Source of the DNA: an uncultured Steroidobacter sp.
GTDB taxonomy: Bacteria; Pseudomonadota; Gammaproteobacteria; Steroidobacterales; Steroidobacteraceae
NCBI GenBank assembly: GCA_937864115.1
Contig: CALMII010000028.1
Span: forward strand, 62,001 to 126,000
Reading direction: 5' to 3'
Length of the DNA: 64,000 nt
A program made the position numbers and the translations under genes. Positions within the stretch are counted from its first letter, which is position 1; every line of letters starts with the position of its first letter. Under the pieces are notes generated by a model. It was not told the DNA's origin. It saw only the letters and a list, made by a program, of their open reading frames with translations, and searched no databases. Shown piece after piece: positions 17,494-25,267 of this stretch.

Positions 17494-18144
17494 GTGAACA
17501 TCGAGCTGACAGCCCTCGAAGCCCGTGTCATCGGATGCCTGATCGAGAAGGCGCTCACGACCCCCGATCAATACCCGCTGTCGCTCAACGCCCTCACCAA
17601 CGCCTGCAACCAGAAAAGCAACCGCGACCCGATCATGGACCTGGACGAGCGCACGGTGCAGCAGACGCTGGATTCGCTGTCGCGCAAGCACCTGGTCCTG
17701 GACAAATCCGGCTTCGGCAGCCGCGTGCCGAAATACCAGCACCGTTTCTGCAACACCGGCTTCGGCTCGTTGACGTTCAGCCCGCTCGAAACCGCCATTC
17801 TGTGCGAACTGCTGGTGCGCGGTCCGCAGACGCCTGGCGAACTCAAGACCCGTGCAGCACGCATGGCGGACGTGAACGAGGTCAGCGAAGTCGAAACGGC
17901 GCTGCTGAATCTGGCGACGCGCGAGGACGGCCCCTTCGTTGCGCAACTGCCGCGCGAGCCGGGCCGCCGCGACTCGCGCTACGCGCACCTGTTCAGCGGC
18001 GATGTCGACGTGTCCGAACTTCCGGTCGCTTCGGTATCGACGCCCGCGCGCCAGCCGCCGCAGGCCGAACGCATCGAGAAACTCGAAGAACTGGTCGCGG
18101 AACTGCGCCGCGAACTGGACGAGCTGAAGTCGAAGCTCGAGTGA
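17494..18144 (+). CDS. yceH: YceH-family (DUF480) protein
   Basis: 216 aa, matching E. coli YceH in length and motifs: [39 protein letters not shown] and [19 protein letters not shown]. It contains two winged-helix-like units and ends in a coiled coil ([20 protein letters not shown]). The function of the family is unsettled; a nucleic-acid-binding or regulatory role is assumed from the fold. Start ATG 17494 is preceded by AAGGACC. Monocistronic, convergent with the TonB receptor gene. Confidence 0.95.
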   Translation: MNIELTALEARVIGCLIEKALTTPDQYPLSLNALTNACNQKSNRDPIMDLDERTVQQTLDSLSRKHLVLDKSGFGSRVPKYQHRFCNTGFGSLTFSPLETAILCELLVRGPQTPGELKTRAARMADVNEVSEVETALLNLATREDGPFVAQLPREPGRRDSRYAHLFSGDVDVSELPVASVSTPARQPPQAERIEKLEELVAELRRELDELKSKLE

Positions 18145-18162
18145 GGACAACGAAAGCTCTTC

Positions 18163-18225
18163 CTGTGGGGCCGGCTTCAGCCGGCCTTTGCACCTGAAGA
18201 AGGCCGGCTGAAGCCGGCCCCACAG
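18163..18225. repeat. Family A-type repeat, copy 5, symmetric form
   Basis: A variant in which both hairpins are of the GGCCGGCTTCAGCCGGCC kind: CTGTGGGGCCGGCTTCAGCC at the left and GGCCGGCTGAAGCCGGCCCC at the right. The GTCAGGC...GCCTGAC hairpin is replaced. Sits between the convergent 3' ends of yceH and the TonB receptor. Confidence 0.88.
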
Positions 18226-18243
18226 GAGGAGAGTTTCCCTCTC

Positions 18244-20604
18244 TCACTTCCCATACCGCCACAACACGCCGAACGACGGCACGAGCGGCAGCCACGAATC
18301 GACGTTTGATTCCAGCACCGGATTGCCATCCGTGCCGGTCGCCAGCTGGTACTCGGTGCAGCAGGGATTGCGGTGCGAATAGAGATTGGTGGCTTCGAGG
18401 AATACGTCGAGTTCGCCGCGCGGCAGGGCGAACGTGCGAGTGACACGCACATCGAGCGAATTGAAATCGGCATAGCGCACGGCATTGCGGGGACCGACGA
18501 CCGGTGTGGCGTCCGGCCCGAGCGTCAGTTCGGTGGTCGGCCAGCCGGTGTGGTACGTGTCGGCCAGCGTCACGGCCCACGGACCGTAGGTCCAGGCGAT
18601 GCCGGCGCTGACCGCGTGTCGCTGATCCCAGCTGCGATACACGTCCGCGCCGTCGATGCGGTCCTGCACCTGCGACCAGGTGTAGCTGAACCAGCCGCTC
18701 CAGTGGCCGCTCGGCTGCCAGTTCAGCCACAGTTCCACGCCGTCGGCGCGCGCGCTCGACGGCGCGATGCGCACGCGGTCGAACGCCAGCTCCGGCAGCA
18801 GCACCAGCGGATCGAACAGGTTCTCGAAGCGCGGATTCACGCGCCGGTAGTCCTTGCGGTACAGCTCCAGTCGCGCATCGAGCGTGCAGCTGAAGGAATG
18901 TTCGATGCTGAGGATCGTGTGATTCGCGTGCTGCGCCGGGTAGAAACGGTCGATGCCGTCTTCGACCTGCAGCTCGTTGATGCCCTGCGACTGGTAGAAG
19001 CGTCCCCAGCTCGCGCGCAGCCGCGTGTCCGCGCCCGCCTTGTAGAGCAGGCTGAGGCGCGGACTCCACTGCGCCGAATCGCCGGAACCGTCGTAGATCT
19101 GCGTGTCGACGCGCAGTCCGGCCTGCAATGCCCACAGCGCGTTCGGTTGCCAGCGCGTGTCCCAGTAGCCTGACGCCTCGTAGCCGTCGGGATGCAGTTC
19201 GACCCGTCGCAGCGTGTCGATCGGCGGCGAACCGGCGAACGGATAACCGGCGTCGAACGACACGTCGGCGTCGTATTCGTACTCGGCCTGGAGCCGGCGT
19301 ACTTCCGCGCCGAACCGATGCATCAGGTCCGCCGTGCGCCACTCGTTCTCGATCCGCAGACCCGCGACATCGAACGACCGGTCGTCGCGCACGCTGCCGA
19401 TGCGCCGGCCCGGATCGTTCACTTCGCCGCGGCGTTCGTCGGCCACGTGAGTCCACGACAGGATCGCGCGGCTGGACAACGATTCCGACCACGCATGATC
19501 CAGCGTCGCCCACAGATAACCGTTGCTCGATTCGTCCTGCGCGCGCTCGGTGCCCTCGGAGCGCACGGCCGTGATCCGGTCATGCGACAGCAATGCGTTC
19601 AGCGCGCCGCTCGTCGTATCGCTGAAGCGCCAGTCGAGTCGCGCGAAGCCGTCCGAATAATCCGGCTTGCCGAAGTCGTTCTCGGCGAGCTGCGACAGTT
19701 CGCCGAGATTGCTGCGCCGTGCGGAAACCAGCAGCCGGCCGCGATCTTCGGCCAGCGACGCTGCCGCCAGCGCGCTGGCATGAAACAGCGTCAGGCCGAG
19801 TTCGTAGTAGCGCGCCGGCGCCGGGCGCACGGACCGCGCATCGACGATCGCGCTCATGCGATCGCCATAGGGCGCAGGAAAACCGCCGAAATACACGTCG
19901 ATGCCGTCGATCAGGCGCGAATCGAGCAGGCTGACGGGACTCAGATAGTTCTTGAGATGGAACGGTTCGTAGAGCCGCAGGCCGTCGAACAGGATCGCCG
20001 TCTCGTTGGGAACGCCGCCGCGGATCGGCCCGATGCTGGAGAACCCGTTGACCGCGGCGCCCGGCAAGCGCTGCACGGCCTGCAGGGTTTCGTCGCCGAG
20101 TCGCGGCAGGTTCGTCACCTGCACCTGGTCGAGGAAGGCGTGCGAGCCTGCGATCTCGGTCGCCAGTGCGTAGCGGCTGGTCTGGACGACGACTTCTTCG
20201 AGCGGATCGCGCGCGACGGTGCGGGCGACTGTGCCGTTATCCGCAGCGGCGGGCGGCGGCATGCGCACGACGGCAAACGTCTGCGGCGCAACTTCGGTAA
20301 GCGCGAGTCCGTGCGGTTTCAGGATCTCGCGCGCCAGCGCCACGCCCGAATCCGCGCCCGGCTCCGCGGCGATGCGCAGGTCGTCGGGCACGATCTCGTT
20401 GTTGTAGATGAAGGTCAGCCCCTGCCCGCGCAGCTGTTCGAGTACGTCGGCGACGCTCCTGCCGATGAATCCGGCCGCGATGGCCTGGACGCCAAGGAAC
20501 AGCAGCAGCCATGCGCTGCCCGACACACAGGTCGGGCGCCATCTGCGGCTGCATGAGGAGCGATCGAACAAACTGGCTGCCCGGACTGACTGCAAAGGTT
20601 GCAC
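18244..20604 (-). CDS. TonB-dependent receptor with N-terminal STN signalling domain
   Basis: About 786 aa outer-membrane transporter. After a hydrophobic export segment (SAWLLLFLGVQAIAAG) comes an STN domain (about 45-115, RSVADVLEQLRGQGLTFIYN). This is the part that in FecA-type receptors touches a FecR-like anti-sigma factor. A TonB-box-like DPLEEVVVQTS, a plug domain (IRGGVPNETAILFDGLRLYE) and a 22-strand-type barrel follow, ending in FGVLWRYGK. The start appears to be GTG 20604; a later GTG just before the hydrophobic stretch is possible. Last gene of a minus-strand block that begins with an ECF sigma factor and FecR. The substrate is not known. Confidence 0.88.
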   Translation of the reverse strand: MQPLQSVRAASLFDRSSCSRRWRPTCVSGSAWLLLFLGVQAIAAGFIGRSVADVLEQLRGQGLTFIYNNEIVPDDLRIAAEPGADSGVALAREILKPHGLALTEVAPQTFAVVRMPPPAAADNGTVARTVARDPLEEVVVQTSRYALATEIAGSHAFLDQVQVTNLPRLGDETLQAVQRLPGAAVNGFSSIGPIRGGVPNETAILFDGLRLYEPFHLKNYLSPVSLLDSRLIDGIDVYFGGFPAPYGDRMSAIVDARSVRPAPARYYELGLTLFHASALAAASLAEDRGRLLVSARRSNLGELSQLAENDFGKPDYSDGFARLDWRFSDTTSGALNALLSHDRITAVRSEGTERAQDESSNGYLWATLDHAWSESLSSRAILSWTHVADERRGEVNDPGRRIGSVRDDRSFDVAGLRIENEWRTADLMHRFGAEVRRLQAEYEYDADVSFDAGYPFAGSPPIDTLRRVELHPDGYEASGYWDTRWQPNALWALQAGLRVDTQIYDGSGDSAQWSPRLSLLYKAGADTRLRASWGRFYQSQGINELQVEDGIDRFYPAQHANHTILSIEHSFSCTLDARLELYRKDYRRVNPRFENLFDPLVLLPELAFDRVRIAPSSARADGVELWLNWQPSGHWSGWFSYTWSQVQDRIDGADVYRSWDQRHAVSAGIAWTYGPWAVTLADTYHTGWPTTELTLGPDATPVVGPRNAVRYADFNSLDVRVTRTFALPRGELDVFLEATNLYSHRNPCCTEYQLATGTDGNPVLESNVDSWLPLVPSFGVLWRYGK

Positions 20605-20619
20605 ATGGAGGGTTGCGAC

Positions 20620-21357
20620 TCACGGCATGGTAATCAAAGCGCGTTCCTCAGGCATCGGCGCATCCGCCGTGGCACGCAGGCTGCCGCGGAATCCCAGCCA
20701 GTAGACGCCGGCACACACGCTCCACGCGATCATCGCGCTCCACAGATCGTGGGACAGGAAATGCGCGCCGCGCGACTGCTGCGCGAAGCCGAAGATCAAT
20801 CCGGTCGCCATGCTCGCCGCGAAGCCTGCGCGCGCCTTGCGGCGATCGACGTCGCGAAAGACGAAGTACAGGGCCATCAGCGCATAACCGGAACCGGCAT
20901 GCGCGGCCGGGAAGCAGTGCGCGGCGCGCAGCGCATCCGGTCGATCGGAAAACAACGGCACGTACGGAAACCGGCCGCCGAAGGACAGCAGATCCCACGG
21001 ACAGTCGACGTTGGTGAAGTGCTTGAGCACGCCGACGATGCCGACGCTCAGCAGCACGGCGATCAGGAAATAGGCGGCAGTCCGGCGCCAGTGCCGCACC
21101 GGTTCGGCGATGAAGGTGGCGATCCACATCGACAGCACCGCCACCACGACCGAGCGAACCAGCCACCCGCCGCCCGTGTGCAGCACTGCGTTGGTCCACG
21201 CGCTGTGCGCGCCGAGCCAGCGTCCGGTGTCGGCATCGAAGAACAGCCACCGGGCGATGCACGCATCGGCGTCCGTCGTCGCGAACACCGCGGCCAGTAC
21301 GACGAATGCCGCCAGCGGCCCGCGCAGGGCACGCCACCAGCCGTCGATGGGACTCAT
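20620..21357 (-). CDS. PAP2-superfamily membrane phosphatase
   Basis: 245 aa with about six membrane helices. The three phosphatase motifs are present in modified form: KHFTNVDCPWDL (motif 1, with CPW instead of RP), CFPAAHAGSGYAL (motif 2) and SRGAHFLSHDLWSA (motif 3, S-R-x5-H-x3-D with the catalytic His). Relatives dephosphorylate lipid phosphates or undecaprenyl pyrophosphate, or transfer phosphate to lipid A (LpxT). Here it is placed between an outer-membrane barrel gene and a TonB receptor gene on the same strand, with small gaps, so it is likely part of that operon. Lipid A or another envelope lipid is a plausible substrate. Confidence 0.85.
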   Translation of the reverse strand: MSPIDGWWRALRGPLAAFVVLAAVFATTDADACIARWLFFDADTGRWLGAHSAWTNAVLHTGGGWLVRSVVVAVLSMWIATFIAEPVRHWRRTAAYFLIAVLLSVGIVGVLKHFTNVDCPWDLLSFGGRFPYVPLFSDRPDALRAAHCFPAAHAGSGYALMALYFVFRDVDRRKARAGFAASMATGLIFGFAQQSRGAHFLSHDLWSAMIAWSVCAGVYWLGFRGSLRATADAPMPEERALITMP

Positions 21358-21399
21358 TCGCAGGTCGATCGCATGAATTGCATGAATGCCTCGCGAGGA

Positions 21400-23013
21400 T
21401 CAGAAGGAACGGCGGGTCTGGATCAGGAACTGCACGCTGTCGATGTCATCGCCGCCGTCGAGCGGACAGGCGATGTCGATGTGCAGGACGTTGCCGAGGC
21501 CGGAGCGCACGCTGCCCAGGCGCAGGCCGATGCCCACGTCGCGCAGCCAGCCGAGCGACGGCTGCGCATACGGATCGCTGCCCCAGGTGCGTCCGGCATC
21601 GAAGAACACGGCGGCGCCGACGTTGAACAGCTTCAGCGGCTGCCAGCGCGTGTAGAAGCGTTCTTCGAGCGTGACGAGCGCGCGGGTCGTGCCGGCCTGG
21701 TAGCGCAGCGGATAGCCGCGCAAGCCACTGTCGCCGCCCAGCAGGAGCTGTTCCTCGGGATCGAGCGCGGCAGCGAAGGACGCCGTGGCCGCAGCGAACA
21801 GCACGCGGCGCGGCGACTGGCGCAGGTAGTAGCGCCCGCCGAGTTCGAGCAGGGCGTCGTGCAGTTCGCCGTCTTCGACACGTCCGTGAAATGTGCTCTT
21901 GTAGACGAGGTACCGGTCTGGCGCCGGCTCGAATCCCGCCTGCGCCGAACCGCTCAGCATCAGCGCATCCCGGGTCGAACCGAGCGCCGTCGAGGCATAG
22001 CCGGCTTCCAGTCGCGCGGACCGGCCCAGGTACAGATCCTCGACGCGGCCGATCTGATCGAGATTGCGCGTCTTGCGGTACTGATCTTCGATCAGCTCGA
22101 TGCCGAACCAGGGATAGTTCAGCGCCCGGCGATCCGGCACGGCCGCGACGCTCGATTCGAGTGGAGCGAAATCGCGCAGCTCGTAGCGAATGCCCGCGAG
22201 ATAACGGCGCGTCCAGCCGTCGCGCAGCCCGTCCGACCAGCCTCCGCCGATCTCGAACCTGCGTTCGCGCATCGAGAACTGATCGACGATCTCGCCCAGC
22301 GAGTATTGCGATCGGGTCGATGTCGCATCGTCCGCGGCGGCGGTGAAGCTCCAGCGCGAATCGAGCGAATAGAACGGCCGCGACAGCGACAGCGATTTCT
22401 CGCTGCCGTCGCTCAGATCACCGTACGCCACGCCGAGCCGCCACCAGCTGCCGAACAGATGCGGATCGCGATAGCCGAAGCGCCAGGCCTGGCGATCGAC
22501 GTCGCTGGATCGCTCCGCCGAAATCTGCTTGCCGAGGCCCAGGAAGTTCGTGTCCTCGAACTCGACGCTGGCGCTGTTGGCGCCGCCCTGCCGGCCGAAG
22601 GAGATGCCCGGGCTCATGGTCCAGACGTCGCGGACGCGCACCATGACGTCGACGCTGTTGTCGTCGTTGTAGCGCAGCGGTTCGATGCTGGCGTCGCCGA
22701 GATAGCGCTGCTCGCGCAGCAGGCGCGCGGATTCTTCGAGCGTGCGCGGGTCGTAGACGTCGCCGGTGTGGAACAGTAGCTGGTCGGCGATGGTCTTGAC
22801 GTGCGTCGCGATGTGCAGCGCATTCGCCAGCCGGTAGGGCGCGCTCAGAGGATCTTCTTGCTCGAAGACATCGTCGACCAGGATCTGGATGCGACCGATG
22901 CGCGCGCCCTCGTGCAATCGCGCCGCATCCTGCGCGTCATCGTCGGCACGCGCGAGGTCCGCCAGAATGCAGAGACAACAACACACCGCAACCGCGACAT
23001 GCCGTGGCTTCAT
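21400..23013 (-). CDS. POTRA-containing outer-membrane barrel protein (BamA/TamA/ShlB-like)
   Basis: About 537 aa. A signal peptide (VAVCCCLCILADLARA) is followed by a single POTRA-like repeat (about 50-125, FHTGDVYDPRTLEESARLLR ... QRYLGDASIEPL), then a barrel of the surface-antigen (D15) type. A LLLGGDSGLRGYPLRY motif, the strand-6/L6 'G-x-R-G-Y' hallmark, lies near the C-terminus. It should insert or secrete proteins, or act as an outer-membrane channel. Upstream the frame is open to 23193 but reads through a family A repeat; ATG 23013 gives the signal peptide. A family A/E repeat separates it from fecR. Confidence 0.82.
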   Translation of the reverse strand: MKPRHVAVAVCCCLCILADLARADDDAQDAARLHEGARIGRIQILVDDVFEQEDPLSAPYRLANALHIATHVKTIADQLLFHTGDVYDPRTLEESARLLREQRYLGDASIEPLRYNDDNSVDVMVRVRDVWTMSPGISFGRQGGANSASVEFEDTNFLGLGKQISAERSSDVDRQAWRFGYRDPHLFGSWWRLGVAYGDLSDGSEKSLSLSRPFYSLDSRWSFTAAADDATSTRSQYSLGEIVDQFSMRERRFEIGGGWSDGLRDGWTRRYLAGIRYELRDFAPLESSVAAVPDRRALNYPWFGIELIEDQYRKTRNLDQIGRVEDLYLGRSARLEAGYASTALGSTRDALMLSGSAQAGFEPAPDRYLVYKSTFHGRVEDGELHDALLELGGRYYLRQSPRRVLFAAATASFAAALDPEEQLLLGGDSGLRGYPLRYQAGTTRALVTLEERFYTRWQPLKLFNVGAAVFFDAGRTWGSDPYAQPSLGWLRDVGIGLRLGSVRSGLGNVLHIDIACPLDGGDDIDSVQFLIQTRRSF

Positions 23014-23136
23014 GACTCTCACCGCATCGTGATTCGTGAGCGACGCGTCGGCGTCGCGAGTGGTTACGCGTGTTGGACGCAACCGCTGTCGCGGAACAAT
23101 CGCGCGGCGGGAGAAGGACGGGATGGGGGTTTCTTC

Positions 23137-23288
23137 TTGTGGGTCAGGCTTTAGCCTGACTTCCGGAAAGAGGCCGGCTGAAGCCGGCCCCACAGCAAGA
23201 GAGAGGTCCCCACCCTGACCCTCTGCTGCACATGGATGTGCGAATGCCGCGAGCGCATGGATGCGCGGGAGCGGCCCCCGCTACGCGG
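23137..23288. repeat. Family A repeat (copy 6) followed by a family E palindrome
   Basis: 23137-23195 is an A element in reverse orientation (TTGTGGGTCAGGCTTTAGCC ... CCGGCCCCACAG). From about 23211 CCCACCCTGACCCTCTGCTG runs into CCGCTACGCGGAGGAGGGG, a family E-like palindrome with GGATGTGCGAATGCCGCG and GCGCATGGATGCGCGGGAG inside. Separates fecR from the barrel gene inside the operon. Confidence 0.8.
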
Positions 23289-23297
23289 AGGAGGGGA

Positions 23298-24293
23298 TCA
23301 GAGCTCGATGCGAATGGAATCCGGCGTCTGCGCGTGCCGGAACGGCGTCGTGGCGAGCACGGCGGCGAGCGCCTGCTCGGGAGGCAGGTTGCTGACGGAG
23401 CCGCGCAGGATCATCTGCTCGGCACGCGCCTGCACCTCAGGAGTCGCATAGGCGATGCGCTTGCCCGTCTCGCGCCCGACCCAGTCGAGAAATTCCGCGA
23501 GCGGTTTGCGTTCGATCGCGAACACCGGCGCGATGCCGGCGGCCCATTGCCAGCGCGCATCCTGCGGCGAAATCGCCTCGCGCTCGATCTCGCCGGCGCG
23601 CGGCACCAGCAGTTGCTCGCCGGCGGTGCCGGCATACGTCTGGCCCGCGCGTTCGATCTCGACGCGCCCTTCGCGCACGCTGACGGACAGGCCGGCGCGC
23701 AGCGTGCGCAGTTCGTACTGCGTACCGACGTGTCGCACGGCGCCGTAGAGCGTGTCGACCACGAGCGCAGACACAGGCGCGGATGCCGGCTGGCCGGCGT
23801 CGACGTAGAGCGCGCCGCTGTCCAGCGCAATGCGATCGCCCGCCTGCAGCTCGATCAGCGAACCCGCATCGATCCGCACGGAGAGTCCATGCATGTCCAG
23901 TGCGGCGCGCGTTCCTTCGTCGGTTCGCAGCATGACGCCCTTCGCGAGCGGCGCGCCCGGCAACACGGCGTGCCACTCCTCGCTGCCGTCGACTGCCAGC
24001 TGCAGTGCGCCCTCGACGCGCGCGACGGTTGCGATCGGCTCGCCCGGCGAGCGCAGCGGCTGGAAGACGAGTACCGCGGCAACGATGCCGGCCGCCAGAC
24101 CCGCGGCGACGCCGTAGGCAGCGAAACGACTGCGACGACGGCGCCGCACCGCGTCGCGCCATTCGCCGTACACCGCCTGGCGCACTTCGTCGACGACGTC
24201 CGCGGGCGGCATTTCGCGCGAACCGGCCGCACGCAGCAGCCCTTCGAGTGCGGCCTCGTCGTCTGCTTCCGGTTTGTCGATACGTTCGTTCAT
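23298..24293 (-). CDS. FecR-like anti-sigma factor
   Basis: 331 aa. It has an N-terminal cytoplasmic part with a helix-rich sigma-binding region (about 1-55), one membrane helix (SRFAAYGVAAGLAAGIVAAV, about 56-80) and a periplasmic FecR domain (TRAALDMHGLSVRIDAGSL, YGAVRHVGTQYEL, VREGRVEIE). The C-terminal STN-like segment (KPLAEFLDWVGRETGKRIAY) mirrors the STN of the receptor and is where signal transfer should happen. The start is 15 bases after the sigma factor stop, the usual sigma/anti-sigma pair. It lacks the typical N-terminal Trp-rich region seen in some FecR proteins; identity is otherwise firm. Confidence 0.88.
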   Translation of the reverse strand: MNERIDKPEADDEAALEGLLRAAGSREMPPADVVDEVRQAVYGEWRDAVRRRRRSRFAAYGVAAGLAAGIVAAVLVFQPLRSPGEPIATVARVEGALQLAVDGSEEWHAVLPGAPLAKGVMLRTDEGTRAALDMHGLSVRIDAGSLIELQAGDRIALDSGALYVDAGQPASAPVSALVVDTLYGAVRHVGTQYELRTLRAGLSVSVREGRVEIERAGQTYAGTAGEQLLVPRAGEIEREAISPQDARWQWAAGIAPVFAIERKPLAEFLDWVGRETGKRIAYATPEVQARAEQMILRGSVSNLPPEQALAAVLATTPFRHAQTPDSIRIEL

Positions 24294-24308
24294 GGGTCGA
24301 TTGCGCTG

Positions 24309-24932
24309 CTACGAACCACGCATTCCTGCCAGTACATCCGCCGCCGTGGAGCCGAAAACCGTTTCCAGCGCTTCGCGAAAGGAAACCCGCGCACGCGCCA
24401 GCATCGATTGTGCCGCCGTGTGCCCGATGCCCAGCATGGCGCCGATCTCCTCGACCGAGTGCCCGTCGACATACTTCCACTCCAGCACATCGCCATAACG
24501 CCCCGGCAGACGATCGAGGACGCTGCGCACCAGCCGCCGCGTTTCCTCGCTGCCGTAGCGATACGCGGGCTCATCCTGCGGCGGCGCTTCGATCGCCTCC
24601 AACGCCGCGCGGATTTCCGGCGTGTCCTCGATCGGTACCACGCGGCTGGCGTGCCGGCGCTGTACGCGCAGGTGATCGACGATCTGGTTGCGGCAGATCT
24701 GGCACACCCAGCTGAACAATGCGGCATCGCCGCGATAGTTCGGCAGGTTGCGCATGGCTTTCACGAGCGTGGCCTGGACGACATCCCGCGCGGCTTCCGG
24801 ATCGTTGCCGATCCGCGGCAGCGCAAAACGGTAGACGCGCGGAAAGTAGTCGTCGAAGAACACGCTGAACGCGCGTTCCTCGCCGGCCAGCATGCGGCGC
24901 ACCAGTTCCCGATCGTCTGCCAAGAAAACCAC
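24309..24932 (-). CDS. ECF-type RNA polymerase sigma factor
   Basis: 207 aa. Region 2 is AFSVFFDDYFPRVYRFALPR through ALFSWVCQICRNQIVDHLR; region 4 is LDRLPGRYGDVLEWKYVDGH, SVEEIGAMLGIGHTAAQSML and ARARVSFREAL. It would direct RNA polymerase to promoters of a small regulon, probably including the downstream barrel, PAP2 and TonB receptor genes, once released by the FecR-like protein. First gene of the block. The upstream divergent region (24933-25267) carries a family A repeat. Confidence 0.92.
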   Translation of the reverse strand: MVFLADDRELVRRMLAGEERAFSVFFDDYFPRVYRFALPRIGNDPEAARDVVQATLVKAMRNLPNYRGDAALFSWVCQICRNQIVDHLRVQRRHASRVVPIEDTPEIRAALEAIEAPPQDEPAYRYGSEETRRLVRSVLDRLPGRYGDVLEWKYVDGHSVEEIGAMLGIGHTAAQSMLARARVSFREALETVFGSTAADVLAGMRGS

Positions 24933-24991
24933 CTGAAGAATCCGACCGCCGTTGGACGCTGCCGGCCGGGCCGATCAATCGCGCCCTCTCC

Positions 24992-25093
24992 CTGTGGGGC
25001 CGGCTTCAGCCGGCCGGATAAGGCGTCAGGCTAAAGCCTGACCTACAAGCCTGACCTGCAAGCCTGACCTACAGACAGAAGCCCGCCCCACAG
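24992..25093. repeat. Family A repeat, copy 7, with internal 13-bp tandem triplication
   Basis: Standard left hairpin and GTCAGGCTAAAGCCTGAC. Then the 13-base unit AAGCCTGACCTAC occurs three times in tandem (the middle one with GC at the end), and CCCGCCCCACAG closes the element. It lies in the divergent region between the sigma factor and the DegP-like gene (335 bases). The rest of that region, 25094-25267, shows no other repeat and must hold the protease promoter. Confidence 0.9.
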
Positions 25094-25267
25094 GCGCATT
25101 GCACCGCGATGCCGCGGACGCCGCCATAGGCATGAATTCTTCGTAAGAAACTGGATTCGGCCGCGGGCGTCACCAAACTTTCCGTACAGCGATGCGTCTG
25201 ACTGGACGGAGTCGGAACCTGCGGGTTTCGGAACACATCGATCAATCCATTTTTCGCGGAGACACGA

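Noticed and set aside
13421-17497. A plus-strand open frame of about 1360 codons opposite the giant oxidoreductase gene
   Set aside because: It is antisense to a gene with clear FAD, Fe-S and CCG motifs; its protein is rich in Arg, Ala, His and Gln with no domain. In GC-rich DNA long antisense frames arise from codon bias.
25214-25242. Possible sigma-E promoter (GGAACCT, 17 bases, TCGAT) before the DegP-like gene
   Set aside because: Only partial match, particularly at -10, although position and gene type would suit it. Not reported as a feature.
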